Shown piece by piece: positions 39,925-51,839 of a stretch of 64,000 nt of DNA. The translations under genes were made by a program, and so were the position numbers. The stretch spans positions 71,924,707-71,988,706 of the forward strand of contig NC_081552.1 of the NCBI RefSeq assembly GCF_963082655.1, given 5' to 3'. A model generated the notes under the pieces. The model was not told the origin of the DNA, searched no databases, and saw nothing but the letters and a program-made list of their open reading frames with translations. Source of the DNA: Stomoxys calcitrans. Lineage: Eukaryota; Arthropoda; Insecta; Diptera; Muscidae. Numbering within the stretch: position 1 is the stretch's first letter; each line of letters begins with the position of its first letter.

Positions 39925-41660
39925 TAAAAGCAACTTAAGTTCGGCCGGGCCGAATCTTATATAGACTCTGCCAAAGATCGCATTTGAAAAACCCACGTTT
40001 AAAATTTCAGCAAAATAATTGCACCCCCTAGAGGCCCAAGAAATCAAATCGGTTGATTGGTTTATATGGAAGCTATATTAGGTTAAAGACCTTTTTCGAA
40101 CCAAACTTGGCACGTCGAGCTGGCAAACTATCGATAATCGCAACAATCGATATTTTCAATATTTCTAAAATAGAAGTAATAACAATGCACAGACCGAATA
40201 AAACCAAATTTAATAAAGTTATTTGGAAGTCATGAGAGCAATAATTGTAAAAAAATTTAGCCCAATTGGATGAAAATTATGCCCTGTATAGGCACAATGT
40301 ATCTTAAGCGCTTATTTTTGTTAAATTTTGGAAAAAATTTGACTTTGCCGATAGTATCGATATCGATAAATATCCGTCGATATTCAGACAAATAATTTAA
40401 TATCGATAGTACCATCGATATTTGGCCAGCTCTATTGGCGCGGCTGTAGGAAGCCATAGTAAGTAAAACTTTACATGCAAAATTTCAGCCCAATCGGAAG
40501 GTAAAGGCAAATCTGAAGATTGGTTTATGAGGCAGCTAAATTAAGTTATGAACTGATTTGAACCATAATTTGCACAATTGTTGGAAGTCGAAATAAAACA
40601 CCCCATGCACAATGCAAGCTAAATTGGATCAAAATTAAGTCCTCTAGAGGTTAAAGAAGTCAAGATCCGAGATCGGTTTATATGGCAGCTATATCAAGTT
40701 ATGTACCGATTTGACCCATTTTTAGCACAGATGTTGGGCAAATCATCTCATGTAAAATTTTAAACAAATCGGAAAAAGATCCCCTCTAGAGGTTCAAGAA
40801 GTCAAGATTGCGCCTTGTAGACGCTCAAGAAGTCAAATCTGAGGATCGGACTATATGGCAGCTTTATCAGGGTATGAACTGATTTGAAACATAATTAGCA
40901 GAATTATTGGAAGTCAAAACATAACACCACGTGCATAATGTCAGCCAAATCGGATAGAAATTGCGCCCTCTAGAGGCTCAAGAAGTCAAGATCGGATGTT
41001 GTGAACCGATTTGAAACATAATTGCCACAATTGTTGGAAATCGAAACAAAACACCTCATGCATAATTTTCACCAAATTCAATAAGAATTGCGCCCTCTAG
41101 AGGCTCAAGAAGTCAAGACAGTGCCTTGTAGACGCTCAAGAGGTCAAATCTGAAGCTCGGCCTATACGGCAGCTATATCAGGTTTTGAACTGATTTGAAA
41201 CATAATAAGCAGAATTGTTGGAAGTCAAAACATAACACCTCATACATAATGTCAGCCAAATCGGAAAAGTATTGCGCCCTCTAGAGGCTCAAGAAGTCAA
41301 GATAGGATGTTATGAACCGATTTGGCACAATTGTTGAAATTTAAACAAAACACCTCATGTATAATTTTAGCCAAATTGGATAAGAATAACGCCCTCTAGA
41401 GGCTCAAGAAGATAAAATCCGAAATCGGTTTATATGTCAGCTATATCAAAATATGGACCGATACATGGACCCAACCGACCTACACTAATAAAAGTGTTTG
41501 TGCAGAATTTTAAGCGCCTAGCTTTACTCCTTCGAACTGTCACGTACGTTCGATAGACAGACGGACGGACATGGCTCAACCGACTTCGAATGTCAAGACG
41601 AACTAGAATACTCGTATATATAACTCAAATCTCAGTATTCCGATATTAAAAAATTTATTG
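39925..41660 (-). mobile_element. DINE-like element, subfamily B
   Basis: 3' end at 39925-39965: AAGTTCGGCCGGGCCGAATC then TTATATAGACTC. Internal units carry GCGCCCTCTAGAGGCTCAAG and GGTTTATATGGCAGCTATAT. The (GTCY)n core is at 41558-41570 (GACAGACGGACGGACATGG). The outermost 5' end is missing. It is interrupted by a separate MITE at 40115-40434. Confidence 0.82.
40115..40434. mobile_element. hAT-like MITE with 8-bp target duplication
   Basis: The 320-bp insert has terminal inverted repeats TCGAGCTGGCAAACTATCGAT (left) and, reading in from the right, TAGAGCTGGCCAAATATCGAT. It is flanked by 8-bp direct repeats TTGGCACG (40107-40114) and TTGGCGCG (40435-40442), one mismatch. An 8-bp duplication and TAGAGNTGGC-type ends are typical of hAT elements. 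There is no transposase. The interior has repeated ATCGATA words. It interrupts the subfamily B element at its CTTGGCAC phrase. Confidence 0.85.
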
Positions 41661-41689
41661 ATTCATTGTATCTGAAAGAATTTCCATTT

Positions 41690-43292
41690 ACACTCGTGAT
41701 TGAAGATTTTGTCATTCCGTTTGCAACACATCAATAAATTCAGTTCTGACCCTAGTATATATGATTGTTGAAAAATCGAAGACGAAATAGCCATGTGCGT
41801 CCGTCTGTTCGTCTGTCTGTTGAAATCACGCCACTGGCTTTAAAAATGAAGATGATGAGCTGAAACTTTGCACAGATTCTTTTTTGTCCATAGGCAAGTT
41901 ACGTTCAAAGATGGGTTATATCGAACTATATCTTGATACAGCCCCCATATAAACCGATCTTCCGATTTGAAGCTTTAGGCCCATTAAAGTCACATTTGTT
42001 ATCAAATTTCGCTGAAATTTGGCAGAATGTTAGTTCTCGACATTCGTACTGCGTATGGTCAAGATCGGGCTATAGTTAAGCCCGAACATGGGTCCATAAA
42101 AGGCGCATTTATTATCTGAATTCGCTGAAATTTGGCACGATTATCTATGTCAGGCTTTCCAACATCTGTTCCTTATATGGTTCAAATTGGTCTATATTTG
42201 GATATAGCTGCCATATGTACCGATCTCCCGACTCAAGATCTTGGGCCCATAAAAGGCGCTTTTATTGACCTATGTTAGGCTTTTCAACATCCGTGCACCG
42301 TATGGTTCAGATCGGCCTATATTTGGATACAGCTGTCATATAGACTGGTCTCCTGATTTAAGGTCTTGAGTACATAAAAGGCGCATTTATTATCCGATTT
42401 CGCTGAAAATTGGCATAGTGACCTATATTAGGCTTTCCGATATCCTTCTCCTATATGGTTCAGATCGGTCTTTATTAAGATAAAGCTGCCATATAGACTG
42501 ATCTCCCGATCGAAGGTCTTGGACCCACAAAAGGCGCATTTATTACCCGATTTCGCTGCAATTTGGCACAAGGACCAATGTTAGGCTTTCTGACGTTCCC
42601 TATATGGTTCAGATCGGTCTATAGTTGGATATAGCTGTCATTATAATCCTTGGAGTCATAAAAGCAGCGTTTCTTACCCCATTTTGGTGATTTGTGACAC
42701 TGTGAGCTGTGTTAGGCCCTACGACATCCGCATTCAATATGGCCTCCATCGATCTATATTTGGATATAGCTGTCATATAGAGCGATCTCCCGTTTTAAGG
42801 CCTTGGGCCCATAAAAGGCGCACTTATTATCCGATTTCGCTGAAATTTGGCATAGTGACCCATGTAAGACTTTTCGACATCCGTGCCCTATACAGGGTGG
42901 CTGATGAATATTGCTACAATGATGAATATTGCTACATTTTTTTTTCGGTGTATGGAATACATTTTTCTTTTATTCATGTTAAATTAAATTATTAAATTAA
43001 TTATTAAATTATTATTAATTAAATTAATTAATTAATTAATTAAATTAATTATTAAATTATTATTATTAAATAGAAAAAAAGTTATTACATTTTTTTTTGG
43101 TAGCGGCTTTCATCAGCCACCCTGTATATGTAGTTCAGATCGGTTTATATTTTTATATAGCTGCCACATTGACCAATATTCTGTTTTAACAACTTTAACA
43201 TTTGGTATGGATTTATAAATGATGCATTTTTCTCCGGAGGTAGTGGGTATCCAAATTTCGACCCGGCCGAACTTAATGCCTTCTTACTTGTT
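41690..43292 (+). mobile_element. DINE-like element, subfamily A
   Basis: It begins inside the 5' block (TTTGTCATTCCGTTTGCAAC) and has the core GTGCGTCCGTCTGTTCGTCT, then diverged 153-bp-type units (GGCCCATAAAAGGCGCATTT). The 3' part is GGTAGTGGGTATCC, hairpin TTCGACCCGGCCGAA, end TTACTTGTTT. It is interrupted at 42893-43124 by a TIR element. Confidence 0.82.
42893..43124. mobile_element. 232-bp TIR element (MITE)
   Basis: The left end CAGGGTGGCTGATGAATATT and the right end read inward, CAGGGTGGCTGATGAAAGCC, match for the first 16 bases, then share GCTAC and a T/A run. TATA flanks both sides (42889-42892; 43125-43128). Removing the insert and one TATA restores the consensus CCCTATATG of the host element. 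A TA-based target and CAGGG ends point to Tc1/mariner-type elements. The interior is TTAA-rich with no coding, and GATGAATATTGCTAC is doubled at the left. Confidence 0.82.
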
Positions 43293-43735
43293 TATTTTCA
43301 ATTAAAAAATAAATTGAAACAATCATTTTTTAATTGAATCGAAAAAAATTTTATACCCTATAGCCCTTCTTGTCTGCAATGTAGCCTTCAATTGATTTTA
43401 CTTACGCACCGTATTGCATAGCGTCCCCTACGATACAACAGGAAGAAGATTTCAACTTTCCATGCGTCTACGAATCGGTTTAAAAAAACATTCCATAAAT
43501 TTGTTTAATCAATTTCCAATAATTTTTTAATTGAAAATGTAATTTTTTTAACTAAAAATTGTTCAATGATTTCTTCAAAAACGGTGATTGATGTTATTAA
43601 TTTCTGTGATTGAAGCAGTTTAAATTAAAAAACTAATTGGATCAATTAATTACGTGATTGAACCCTATCATAGTTTATTTCTGTCTAGGGTGAGATGAAG
43701 TGATATAAGAAGCACGTCCACATGTACGCGCATTC
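43293..43735. repeat. ATTGA/AATT-rich segment
   Basis: Repeated TTCAATTAAAAAAT, TTTTTTAATTGAA and GTGATTGAA words occur on both strands from 43300 to 43680. Their inverted arrangement suggests a foldback-type nonautonomous element, but exact ends cannot be fixed. Confidence 0.35.
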
Positions 43736-43739
43736 CTGG

Positions 43740-44300
43740 AGGATCACCTATACATACCAACCTAAGTGTCCACTCGGTATGTGCCAACTAGAGGTCTTGC
43801 GAATACCTAACCGCGTGTAGTAGATTAGTGCGATCACTGTCGGAACCCAACAGTCTTAGGAGGGGGTTGCGAACACCCCAAAATAATGTGGACACATCGA
43901 GATTGAAGAGGTCTAACGCTTTGTTGTCGTTGGCTAGAACAGATGTCTCAGTCATTGTGTCTGTCATGACAGGTCACAGTCTTGATCGGAAGGTTGCAAG
44001 TAACAACTTTTGCAGAAGTTGTGACGACGTCAAGGAAGAAGAGACTAAAGAACAACTGTTGTGTGTGTCCCATTGGCAGTCAGAAGAAGTTTCTCATTAG
44101 CTTCTCATTTCTTAAGAAACTTGTCAGATTAAGCGGATTTGAACATTAGCAAGTGGTTGGGCTATTTAAGCAATCTGGATGATTCAACGGTAGGAACAAG
44201 AAGGCATCTTCCTTCTTCGATTCCTGTGGTATCACAATGGACATAAACGTCTAAGTGAGTGTGATGGCAGACTGCCACTTAAACCTAACCTAGGAGAAAA
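43740..44300 (+). pseudogene. LINE 3'-terminal coding fragment
   Basis: The plus strand encodes LLSLARTDVSVIVSVMTGHS with RKVASNNFCRSCDDVKEEET, the C-terminal Cys/His block seen in reverse at 51872-52054 and 32830-32910. It ends near CCTAACCTAGG. RT and RNase H are absent, as expected of 5' truncation. Confidence 0.7.
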
Positions 44301-44439
44301 GCCACCTCAATAAGGTGGAAATCTTGTGCCCCTGTAGACGTGGATACGAACAAAACTAGTGCTCGATAGGATAATAAGGATTTTGTTCAGGAGAGCGCAG
44401 GAAAATAACTTTAAATGCAAATGTATCCACAACAAAATT

Positions 44440-44750
44440 GTTGGCCCCTGTTTGTTCCGTGATTCCGATGCACTTCCATCTTTAGACCTTCTCGAACTCT
44501 CAATCAGAAGTCATATTTGCAGGCTTCCACTTTTCCAGCTATCCCCTAAGACAGAACTGATCACGTAGTGGCCCTGCACATTCAGCATATCGTCCTTGTC
44601 TTAACTCTCCCCTTCGTGCCGAACTTTGTCCTGCAGGAGTAAAAAGCGCACAGTGTCTTTCGGCTTCTTTCCCTATTTATTTTCCACGCCGGTTTCGCAT
44701 AGAGACTAGGCCCAAGATTTTCTTCTCCTTCGACAACTGTAAATTAATCT
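44440..44750 (-). pseudogene. LINE RT thumb fragment
   Basis: Minus-strand LSKEKKILGLVSM and CRTKFG-like text (frameshifted) correspond to the KYLGLVLD...ALYSCRTKFG thumb motif. It is heavily decayed and related to 54380-54740. Confidence 0.45.
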
Positions 44751-44822
44751 CATCCAGACATGGGAGTCCATTTTGGTTTTGTTTTGTGATCTACTGTATT
44801 TGTTATGCTATAAATGAAGCAA

Positions 44823-45415
44823 AACAAGTAAAAATGTGCTTAGTTTGGCCGGCCGAATCGTGGGAACGCACCACCATGGATTCGGCCAAAAATTTCCACA
44901 AATAAACTTAGTTCAAGACATATGTGTATCTAACGTTACTAATATCTGTAAATCAGGCACAAATTGAAGTTTCTAGAAGCCGCAGAAGACTAATCGGTTT
45001 ATATGGGAGCTATATCAGGTTATAGATCGATTTGGACCGTACTTGGCACAGCTGTTGGAAGTCGAAACAAAATATTCCGTGCAAAATTTCAGCCAAGTCG
45101 AAAGAAATCTACGCCTTCCAGGGGTTTAAGATGTCAAATCAGATGTTCGTTTTATATAGGAGTTTCATCAAAATCTAAACCGGTATGGTCCATTTGCAAT
45201 CCCTGATGACCTACATCAATAAGAAGTCTCTGCATAAAATTTCATGCGAATATCTTTATTCGTTCGACCGCTATTGTGACAGACAGATCGACTAAAAGAG
45301 GATCAAGAATATATATATATCCTATAGGGTCTCAGGTCAATATTTCGAGCTGCTACAAAGGGATTGACTGGGTTATTAAACCCCCCTCTCCATCCTATAG
45401 TGGTGGGTATAGAAG
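44823..45415 (-). mobile_element. DINE-like element, subfamily B, short copy
   Basis: The 3' end is AACAAGTAAAAATGTGCTTAG with a broken hairpin (TTTGGCCGGCCGAA). Two to three units follow, then ATATATATATCCTATAGGGT and the 5' arm CTATAGTGGTGGGTATAGAA. The microsatellite core is reduced to GACAGACAGATCG. Confidence 0.72.
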
Positions 45416-46305
45416 CACTTATGGGAGTTGTTGTTTTCACACATTTAAATATCTAGTTTGGGATGGGTGTTTCTTAATCGTGTATATATTACCAAACACT
45501 GTATGTTCCTTAGAACTTGTAGTTGTGTTTTCTTGTACCTAGCAGCCACTTGTCTGTTGCTTTAATGATTTTTTTGTCATCGGACATATCAGTATTTTTG
45601 TACATAAAGCAAAACCTTAAAAAAAAGTTTTCCTAGTAAAAAATGTTGTGTGAGAGAATGTGTCTATACACCAGTGGCGAGCACATAATTGCTATTATGT
45701 GCAGGCCCATGGGCTTGCTTAGCATAATTTTCTTGTGTACATACACAGTATTGTGCAATAGTGTGAGTATATTGTCCCATCACTGATCTATACCAGGGAT
45801 ATTAAAGAAGATTAAAACTATTTAAAACGGTACTTTTTGTAGTCTAAAGATACAATTTTTTAATCTAACGGTTTGCTCAAATATGGGATTTAGGTTGTAG
45901 TGCAAACTGCGTAGAAATTTTTATAATTCTTTTTGAAACATTTTTTTACCAAAAATTTGATAAAAACTAATTTTTGGGTAAATGTAAAAAAAAAATTTAA
46001 ACCACTTTCTGTTTACAACAACTGAATTCTTTTCCTAATTTTTTAACGACCATTTAGCAATGAAAAGTAGATTTTAATGACTTTTATATAAAATCCCACC
46101 TGTTGTCATAAGTAGTAGGCTTATCTACATAAATGTATTTTTGAATATTGAAACCATCAAATGCAAAAAGTTTCCAGAAATATCACTCCCAAGAATTTTC
46201 AGAAAATCATTCGTCCCCTTTATGCCAGTCCGAACTGCGTTGGGTACTTCTTATCTAATTTGAACTAGCATTTTTCTAGAGCTGTATCCTATTTTTGAGT
46301 ATTTT
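45416..46305. other. Intergenic AT-rich, nothing recognised
   Basis: Poly-T and poly-A tracts, with no supported coding or repeat unit. Confidence 0.45.
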
Positions 46306-46435
46306 CTTACCACTCGGCGTGAATGCATTAAAGAACGCCGGGGATACTTCTCTCATGTCTATGAGTGCAGTCTGATTAGAGTTTCTAGCACATTGGGACC
46401 TCCTTGTTAGAGCCGAGTCTAAACTCGGACTATAG
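46306..46435 (-). mobile_element. SINE tail fragment, diverged
   Basis: The reverse complement contains ACTCATAGACATGAGAGAAG preceded by TCTAATCAGACTGC and GGAGGTCCCAATG, matching the SINE body-tail order (AAGGCCCC, ATCGGACAGC, TTGATATGTGAGAAG). Similarity is low. Confidence 0.45.
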
Positions 46436-46690
46436 CCAAATATAGCTCCCTTAGAGCTTATTGTGCATTAGACTGCTTTAAAACAAGGAATAATATCTTA
46501 TCTCTTCCAAACATGGTCCCATAGAACCACATTTCGACGACAGTACTAATATTAAGGAAATACTTTGGAAATAAGAAATGTTTTTTTTTGTAAATGCCAA
46601 TTAGAGAATTCACCCATGTAAGGTGTACATAAGTAATGAATAATTGTTATTCTCGAAAAGATCCTAAAGACTCGCGGGGTTACCATGGTA

Positions 46691-48340
46691 TTTTTATACC
46701 CTCCACCATAAGATGGGGGGTATACTAATTTCGTCATTCTGTTTGTAACTACTCGAAATATTCGTCTGAGACCCCATAAAGTATATATATTCTTGATCGT
46801 CGTGACATTTTATGTCGATCTAGCCATGTCCGTCCGTCTGTCCGTCCGTCCGTCCGTCCGTCTGTCTGTCGAAAGCACGCTAACTTCCGAAGGAGTAAAG
46901 CTAGCCGCTTGAAATTTTGCACAAATACTTCTTATTAGTGTAGGTCGGTTGGTATTGTAAATGGGCCATATCGGTCCATGTTTTGATATAGCTGCCATAT
47001 AAACCGATCTTGGGTCTTGACTTCTTGAGCCTCTAGAGTGCGCAATTCTTATCCGATTCGAATGAAATTTTGTACGGCGTGTTTTTTTATGATATCCAAC
47101 AACTGTGCCAAGTATGGTTCAAATCGGTCCATAACCTGATATAGCTGCCATATAAACCGATCTTGGGTCTTGACTTCTTGAGCCTCTAGAGGGCGCAATT
47201 TTTATCCGATTGAAATGGAATTTCGCACGACGTGTTTCGTTATGATATCCAACAACTGTGCCAAGTATGGTTCAAATCGGTCCATAACCTGATATAGCTG
47301 CCATATAAACCGATCTTGGGTCTTGACTTCTTGAGCCTCTAGAGTGCGCAATTATTATCCGATTGAAATGAAATTTTGCACGACGTGTTTTGCAATTATA
47401 TTCAACAACTGTGCCAAGTATGGTTCAAATCGGTTCATAACCTGATATAGCTGCCATATAAACCGATCTTGGGTCTTGACTTCTTGAGCCTCTAGAGGGC
47501 GCAATTCTTTTCCGAATGGAATGGAATTTCGCACGGCGTGTTTTGTTATGATACCCAACAACTGTGCCAAGTATGGTTTAAATCGGTTCATAACCTGATA
47601 TAGCTGCCATATAAACCGATCTTGGGTCTTGACTTCTTGAGCCTCTAGAGTGCGCAATTCTTATCCGATTGGAATGAATTTTTGGCACCAAGTATTTCGT
47701 TATGATATCCAACAACTGTGCCAAGTATGGTTGAAATCGGTCCTTAACCTGATATAGCTGTCATATAAACAGATCTGGGGATTTGACTTCTTGAGCTTCT
47801 AGAGGGCGCAATTCCTATCCGATTTGGCTGAAATTTTGCATGACGTATTTTATTTTTACTTTCAACAACTGTGTCAAATAAGGTTCAAATCGGTTCATAA
47901 CCTGATATAGCTGCCATATAAACCGATCTGGGATCTTGACTTCTTGACCCCTAGAGGTCGCAATTATTATCCGATATGCCTGAAATTTTGTACGACGGAT
48001 CCTCTCATGACATTAAACATACGTGTTTATAATGGTCTGAATCGTTCTATAGCCCGATACAGATCCCATATAAATCGTTCTCTCTATTTTACTTCGTGAG
48101 CCCTAATGGACGCAATTCTTATACGAATTGGCTGAAATTTTACACAGGTCTCCAACATATAATTTAATTGTGGTCCGAACCGGACCATATCTTGATATCG
48201 TTTTAATAGCAGAGCAACTCTTTTCTTATATCCTTTTTTGCCTAAGAAGAGATGCCGGGAAAAGAACTCGACAAATGCGATCCATGGTGGAGGGTATATA
48301 AGATTCGGCCCGGCCGAACTTAGCACGCTTTTACTTGTTT
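46691..48340 (+). mobile_element. DINE-like element, subfamily B, complete
   Basis: Reference copy of subfamily B. The 5' end is TTTTTATACCCTCCACCATA, with TATAAAGTATATATATTC, then TTGATCGTCG. The (GTCY)n core at 46828-46871 has expanded to about 11 tetranucleotides. Seven or more units follow at exactly 153 bp (46991, 47144, 47297), with ATATAGCTGCCATATAAACC, TTGACTTCTTGAGCCTCTAG and CCAACAACTGTGCCAAGTAT. The 3' part is CCATGGTGGAGGGTATATAA, hairpin TTCGGCCCGGCCGAA, CTTAGCACGC, TTTTACTTGTT. Confidence 0.9.
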
Positions 48341-48547
48341 AAGGTTTAAATAGAATAAAAAAAGTACCAAAGTGTTAACGTTATCATTCCTGGCTTATAC
48401 GTTCAAATAGTAGGAGACACACAAGAGTTTAATTTTTGGTTCGACGAACGTATGGTCGTTGCTGCTATCGAACGCTTTTGCCATTACAGAGTTTTTGGTT
48501 TTACAACAAAAGAAAGGTCATTTAACCGTAGGCGAAACAGCTAAAGG

Positions 48548-48659
48548 TTTTACAAACAAGTAAAAAGGCGTTAAGTTTGGCCGGGCCGAACTTTGGATAC
48601 CCACCACCTCGGATATATATGGAAACCATCTTTCGTCAAAATCCGGTGCAAAACTTATA

Positions 48660-48702
<43 letters not shown>

Positions 48703-51501
48703 CTATATCAATATAAGCTCCGATTTGGACCAAATACTAATAAGTAAAAGTCATTGTTCAATTGTATATAACAAAATATTGGTCTTTTTAGTAGCTATAT
48801 CTAAAAATAAACCGATTTGAACTATATACGACACGAATATCGAAAAGCATAACATAAGTCAGTGTGTCAAATTTCAGTGCAGATCTGAGCCAAATTGACG
48901 GAAGATGTTGAAGGGGATAACACAACTCACTGTCCCAAATTTCCGCAAAATTGGATAATAAATGTGGCTGTTATGGGCCTAAGACCCTAAATTGGAGGAT
49001 CGGTCTATATGGCAGCTATACTCCAATCTGAACCGATCTAAGCCATATTGAAGGAGAATGTCGAGGGGCTTAAGACAACGTACTGTCCCAAATTTCAGCA
49101 AAATCGGATAATAAATATAGCTTTTTATGGGCCTATGACCCTAAATCGGAGGATCGGTCTAAATGGCAGCTATATCCAAATCTGAAGCGATCTGAGCCAT
49201 ATTGACGGAGGATGTCGAGAGGCCTAAGACAACATATTGTCCCAAATTTCAGCAAAATCGGATAATAAATGTGGATTTTATGGGCCTATGACCCTAAATC
49301 GGAGGATCGGTCTATATGGCAGCTATATCCAAATCTGAACCGATCTGAGCCATATGGACGGAGGATGTTGAAGGGCCTAAGACAACTTACTTTTCTAAAT
49401 TTCAGCAAAATCGGATAATAAATGTGGCTTTTATGGGCCTAAGACCCTTAATCGGAGGATCGGTCTATATGGCAGCTATATCCAAATCTGAACCGATCTG
49501 AGCCAAATTGACGGAGGATGTCGAGAGGCCTAAGACAACGTACTGTCTCAAATTTCAGCAAAATCAGATTATAAATGTAGCTTTTATTGGCCTATGACAC
49601 TAAATCGGAGGATCGGTCTATATGGGAGGTATATCCAAATCTGAAGCGATCTAAGCCATATTGACGGAGGATGTCGAGAGGCCTAAGACAACATACTGTC
49701 CCAAATTTCAGCGAAATCGGATAATAAATGTGGCTTTTATGGGCCTATGACCCTAAATCGGAGGATCGGTCTAAATGGCAGCTATATCCAAATCTGAAGC
49801 GATCTGAGCCATATTGACGGAGGATGTCGAAGGGCCTAAGACAACATACTGTCCCAAATTTCAGCAAAATCGGATAATAAATGTGGCTTTTATGGGCCTA
49901 TGACCCTAAATCGGAGGATCGGTCTATATGGCAGCTATATCCAAATCTGAACCGATCTGAGCCATATGGACGGAGGATGTCGAAGGGCCTAAGACAACTT
50001 ACTTTTCTAAATTTCAGCAAAATCGGATAATAAATGTGGCTTTTATGGGCCTAAGACCCTTAATCGGAGGATCGGTCTATATGGCAGCTATATCCAAATC
50101 TGAACCGATCTGAGCCAAATTGACGGAGGATGTCGAGAGGCCTAAGACAACGTACTTTCTCAAATTTCAGCAAATTCAGATTATAAATGTAGCTTTTATT
50201 GGCCTATGACACTAAATCGCAGGATCGGTCTATATGGGAGGTATATCCAAATCTGAAGCGATCTGAGCCATATTGACGGAGGATGTCGAGAGGCCTAAGA
50301 CAACATACTGTCCCAAATTTCAGCAAAATCGGATAATAAATGTGGCTTTTATGGGCCTATGACCATAAATCAGAGGATCGGTCTACATGGCAGCTATATC
50401 CAAATCTGAACCGATCTGAGCCATATGGACGGAGGATGTCGAAGGGCCTAAGACAACATATGGACGGAGGATGTCGAAGGGCCTAAGACAACATATGGAC
50501 GGAGGATGTCGAAGGGCCTAAGACAACTTACTTTTCTAAATTTCAGCAAAATCGGATAATAAATGTGGCTTTTATGGGCCTAAGACCCTTAATCGGAGGA
50601 TCGGTCTATATGGCAGCTATATCCAAATCTGAACCGATCTGAGCCAAATTGACGGAGGATGTCGAGAGGCCTAAGACAACGTACTGTCTCAAATTTCAGC
50701 AAAATCAGATTATAAATGTAGCTTTTATTGGCCTATGACACTAAATCGGAGGATCGGTCTATATGGGAGGTATATCCAAATCTGAACCGATCTGAGCCAA
50801 ATTGACGGAGAATGTCGGAGAATGTCGAACTCACTATCCCAAATTTCAGCAAAATCGGATAACAAATGTGGCTTTTATTGGCCTAAGACCCTAAATCGGC
50901 GGATCGGTCTATATGGCAGCTATATCCAAATCTGAACCGATCTGAGCCATATTGACGGAGGATGTCGAAGGACCTAAGACAACTTACTTTTCTAAATTTC
51001 AGCAAAATCGGATAATAAATGTGGATTTTATGGGCCTAAGACCCTTAATCGGAGGATCGGTCTATATGGCAGCTATATCCAAATCTGAACCGATCTGAGC
51101 CAAATTGACGGAGAATGTCGAAGGGCCTAACACAACTCACTGTCCCAAATTTCAGCAAAATCGGATAATAAATGTGGCTTTTATTGGCCTAAGACCCTAA
51201 ATCGGCGGATCGGTCTATATGGGGGCTATATCAAGATATAGTCCGATATAGCCCATCTTCGAACTTAACCTGCTTATGGACAAAAAAAGAATCTGTGCAA
51301 AATTTCAGCTCAATATCTCTATTTTTGAAGACAGTAGCGTGATTTCAACAGACAGACGGACAGACGGACGGACATGTCTAGATCGTCTTAGATTTTTACG
51401 CTGATCAAGAATATATCAGGGTCGGAAATGGATATTTCGATGTGTTGCAAACGGAATGACAAAATGAATATACCCCCATCCGTCGGTGGTGGGTATAAAA
51501 A
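48548..51501 (-). mobile_element. DINE-like element, subfamily A, greatly expanded copy
   Basis: 3' end near 48548 (ACAAGTAAAAAGGCGTTAAG, hairpin TTTGGCCGGGCCGAA, ACCCACCACCTCGG); 5' end near 51501 (GGTGGTGGGTATAAAAA), with the GACGGACAGACGGACGGAC core at 51355-51373. Between them are about 15-16 units of 153 bp, far more than other copies, with a four-unit (612-bp) higher-order pattern and a 35-bp triplication at 50423-50527. A pure (TA)n lies at 48662-48701. Confidence 0.9.
48662..48701. repeat. (TA)n microsatellite
   Basis: Twenty uninterrupted TA dinucleotides inside the expanded subfamily A element, close to its 3' end. Short overlapping YIYIYI ORFs are artefacts. Confidence 0.95.
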
Positions 51502-51839
51502 CAAAGTCAGTTACATTCGATAATACTACGTTTATGACTAACGTTTGATATTTTGAAGCGAAACGTTCCATAGTTACTTTAAATGAAAAACTTTGTAATA
51601 AAGTATTTTTTTTTCTCGTAAAAATATCTCTAACGGTTTATTTTTTTGCGTGTAGTTCCTGGACTTATAACGGCACTTATATGGCTGTAACGGCAATATT
51701 GCCAATAGAAAGCAAATCCTGAAGAGTTTTCTTTAGGATAGGGTGGCCATAAGCGTAGAAAGGCCTCTAGGGGGTGGGCTTAACACCCCCCAGAAATGTT
51801 TTAATATGTTTACATCCGCTAAATCAGACAGGCTCTCCT
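51502..51839. other. Unassigned, grading into LINE 3' end
   Basis: AT-rich until about 51700. The rest is probably 3' untranslated sequence of the following minus-strand LINE. Confidence 0.4.

Noticed and set aside
40115..40434. TATCGATA cluster as a host promoter (DRE sites)
   Set aside because: The motifs fall inside an inserted MITE with defined ends and there is no gene nearby, so they are part of the transposon.
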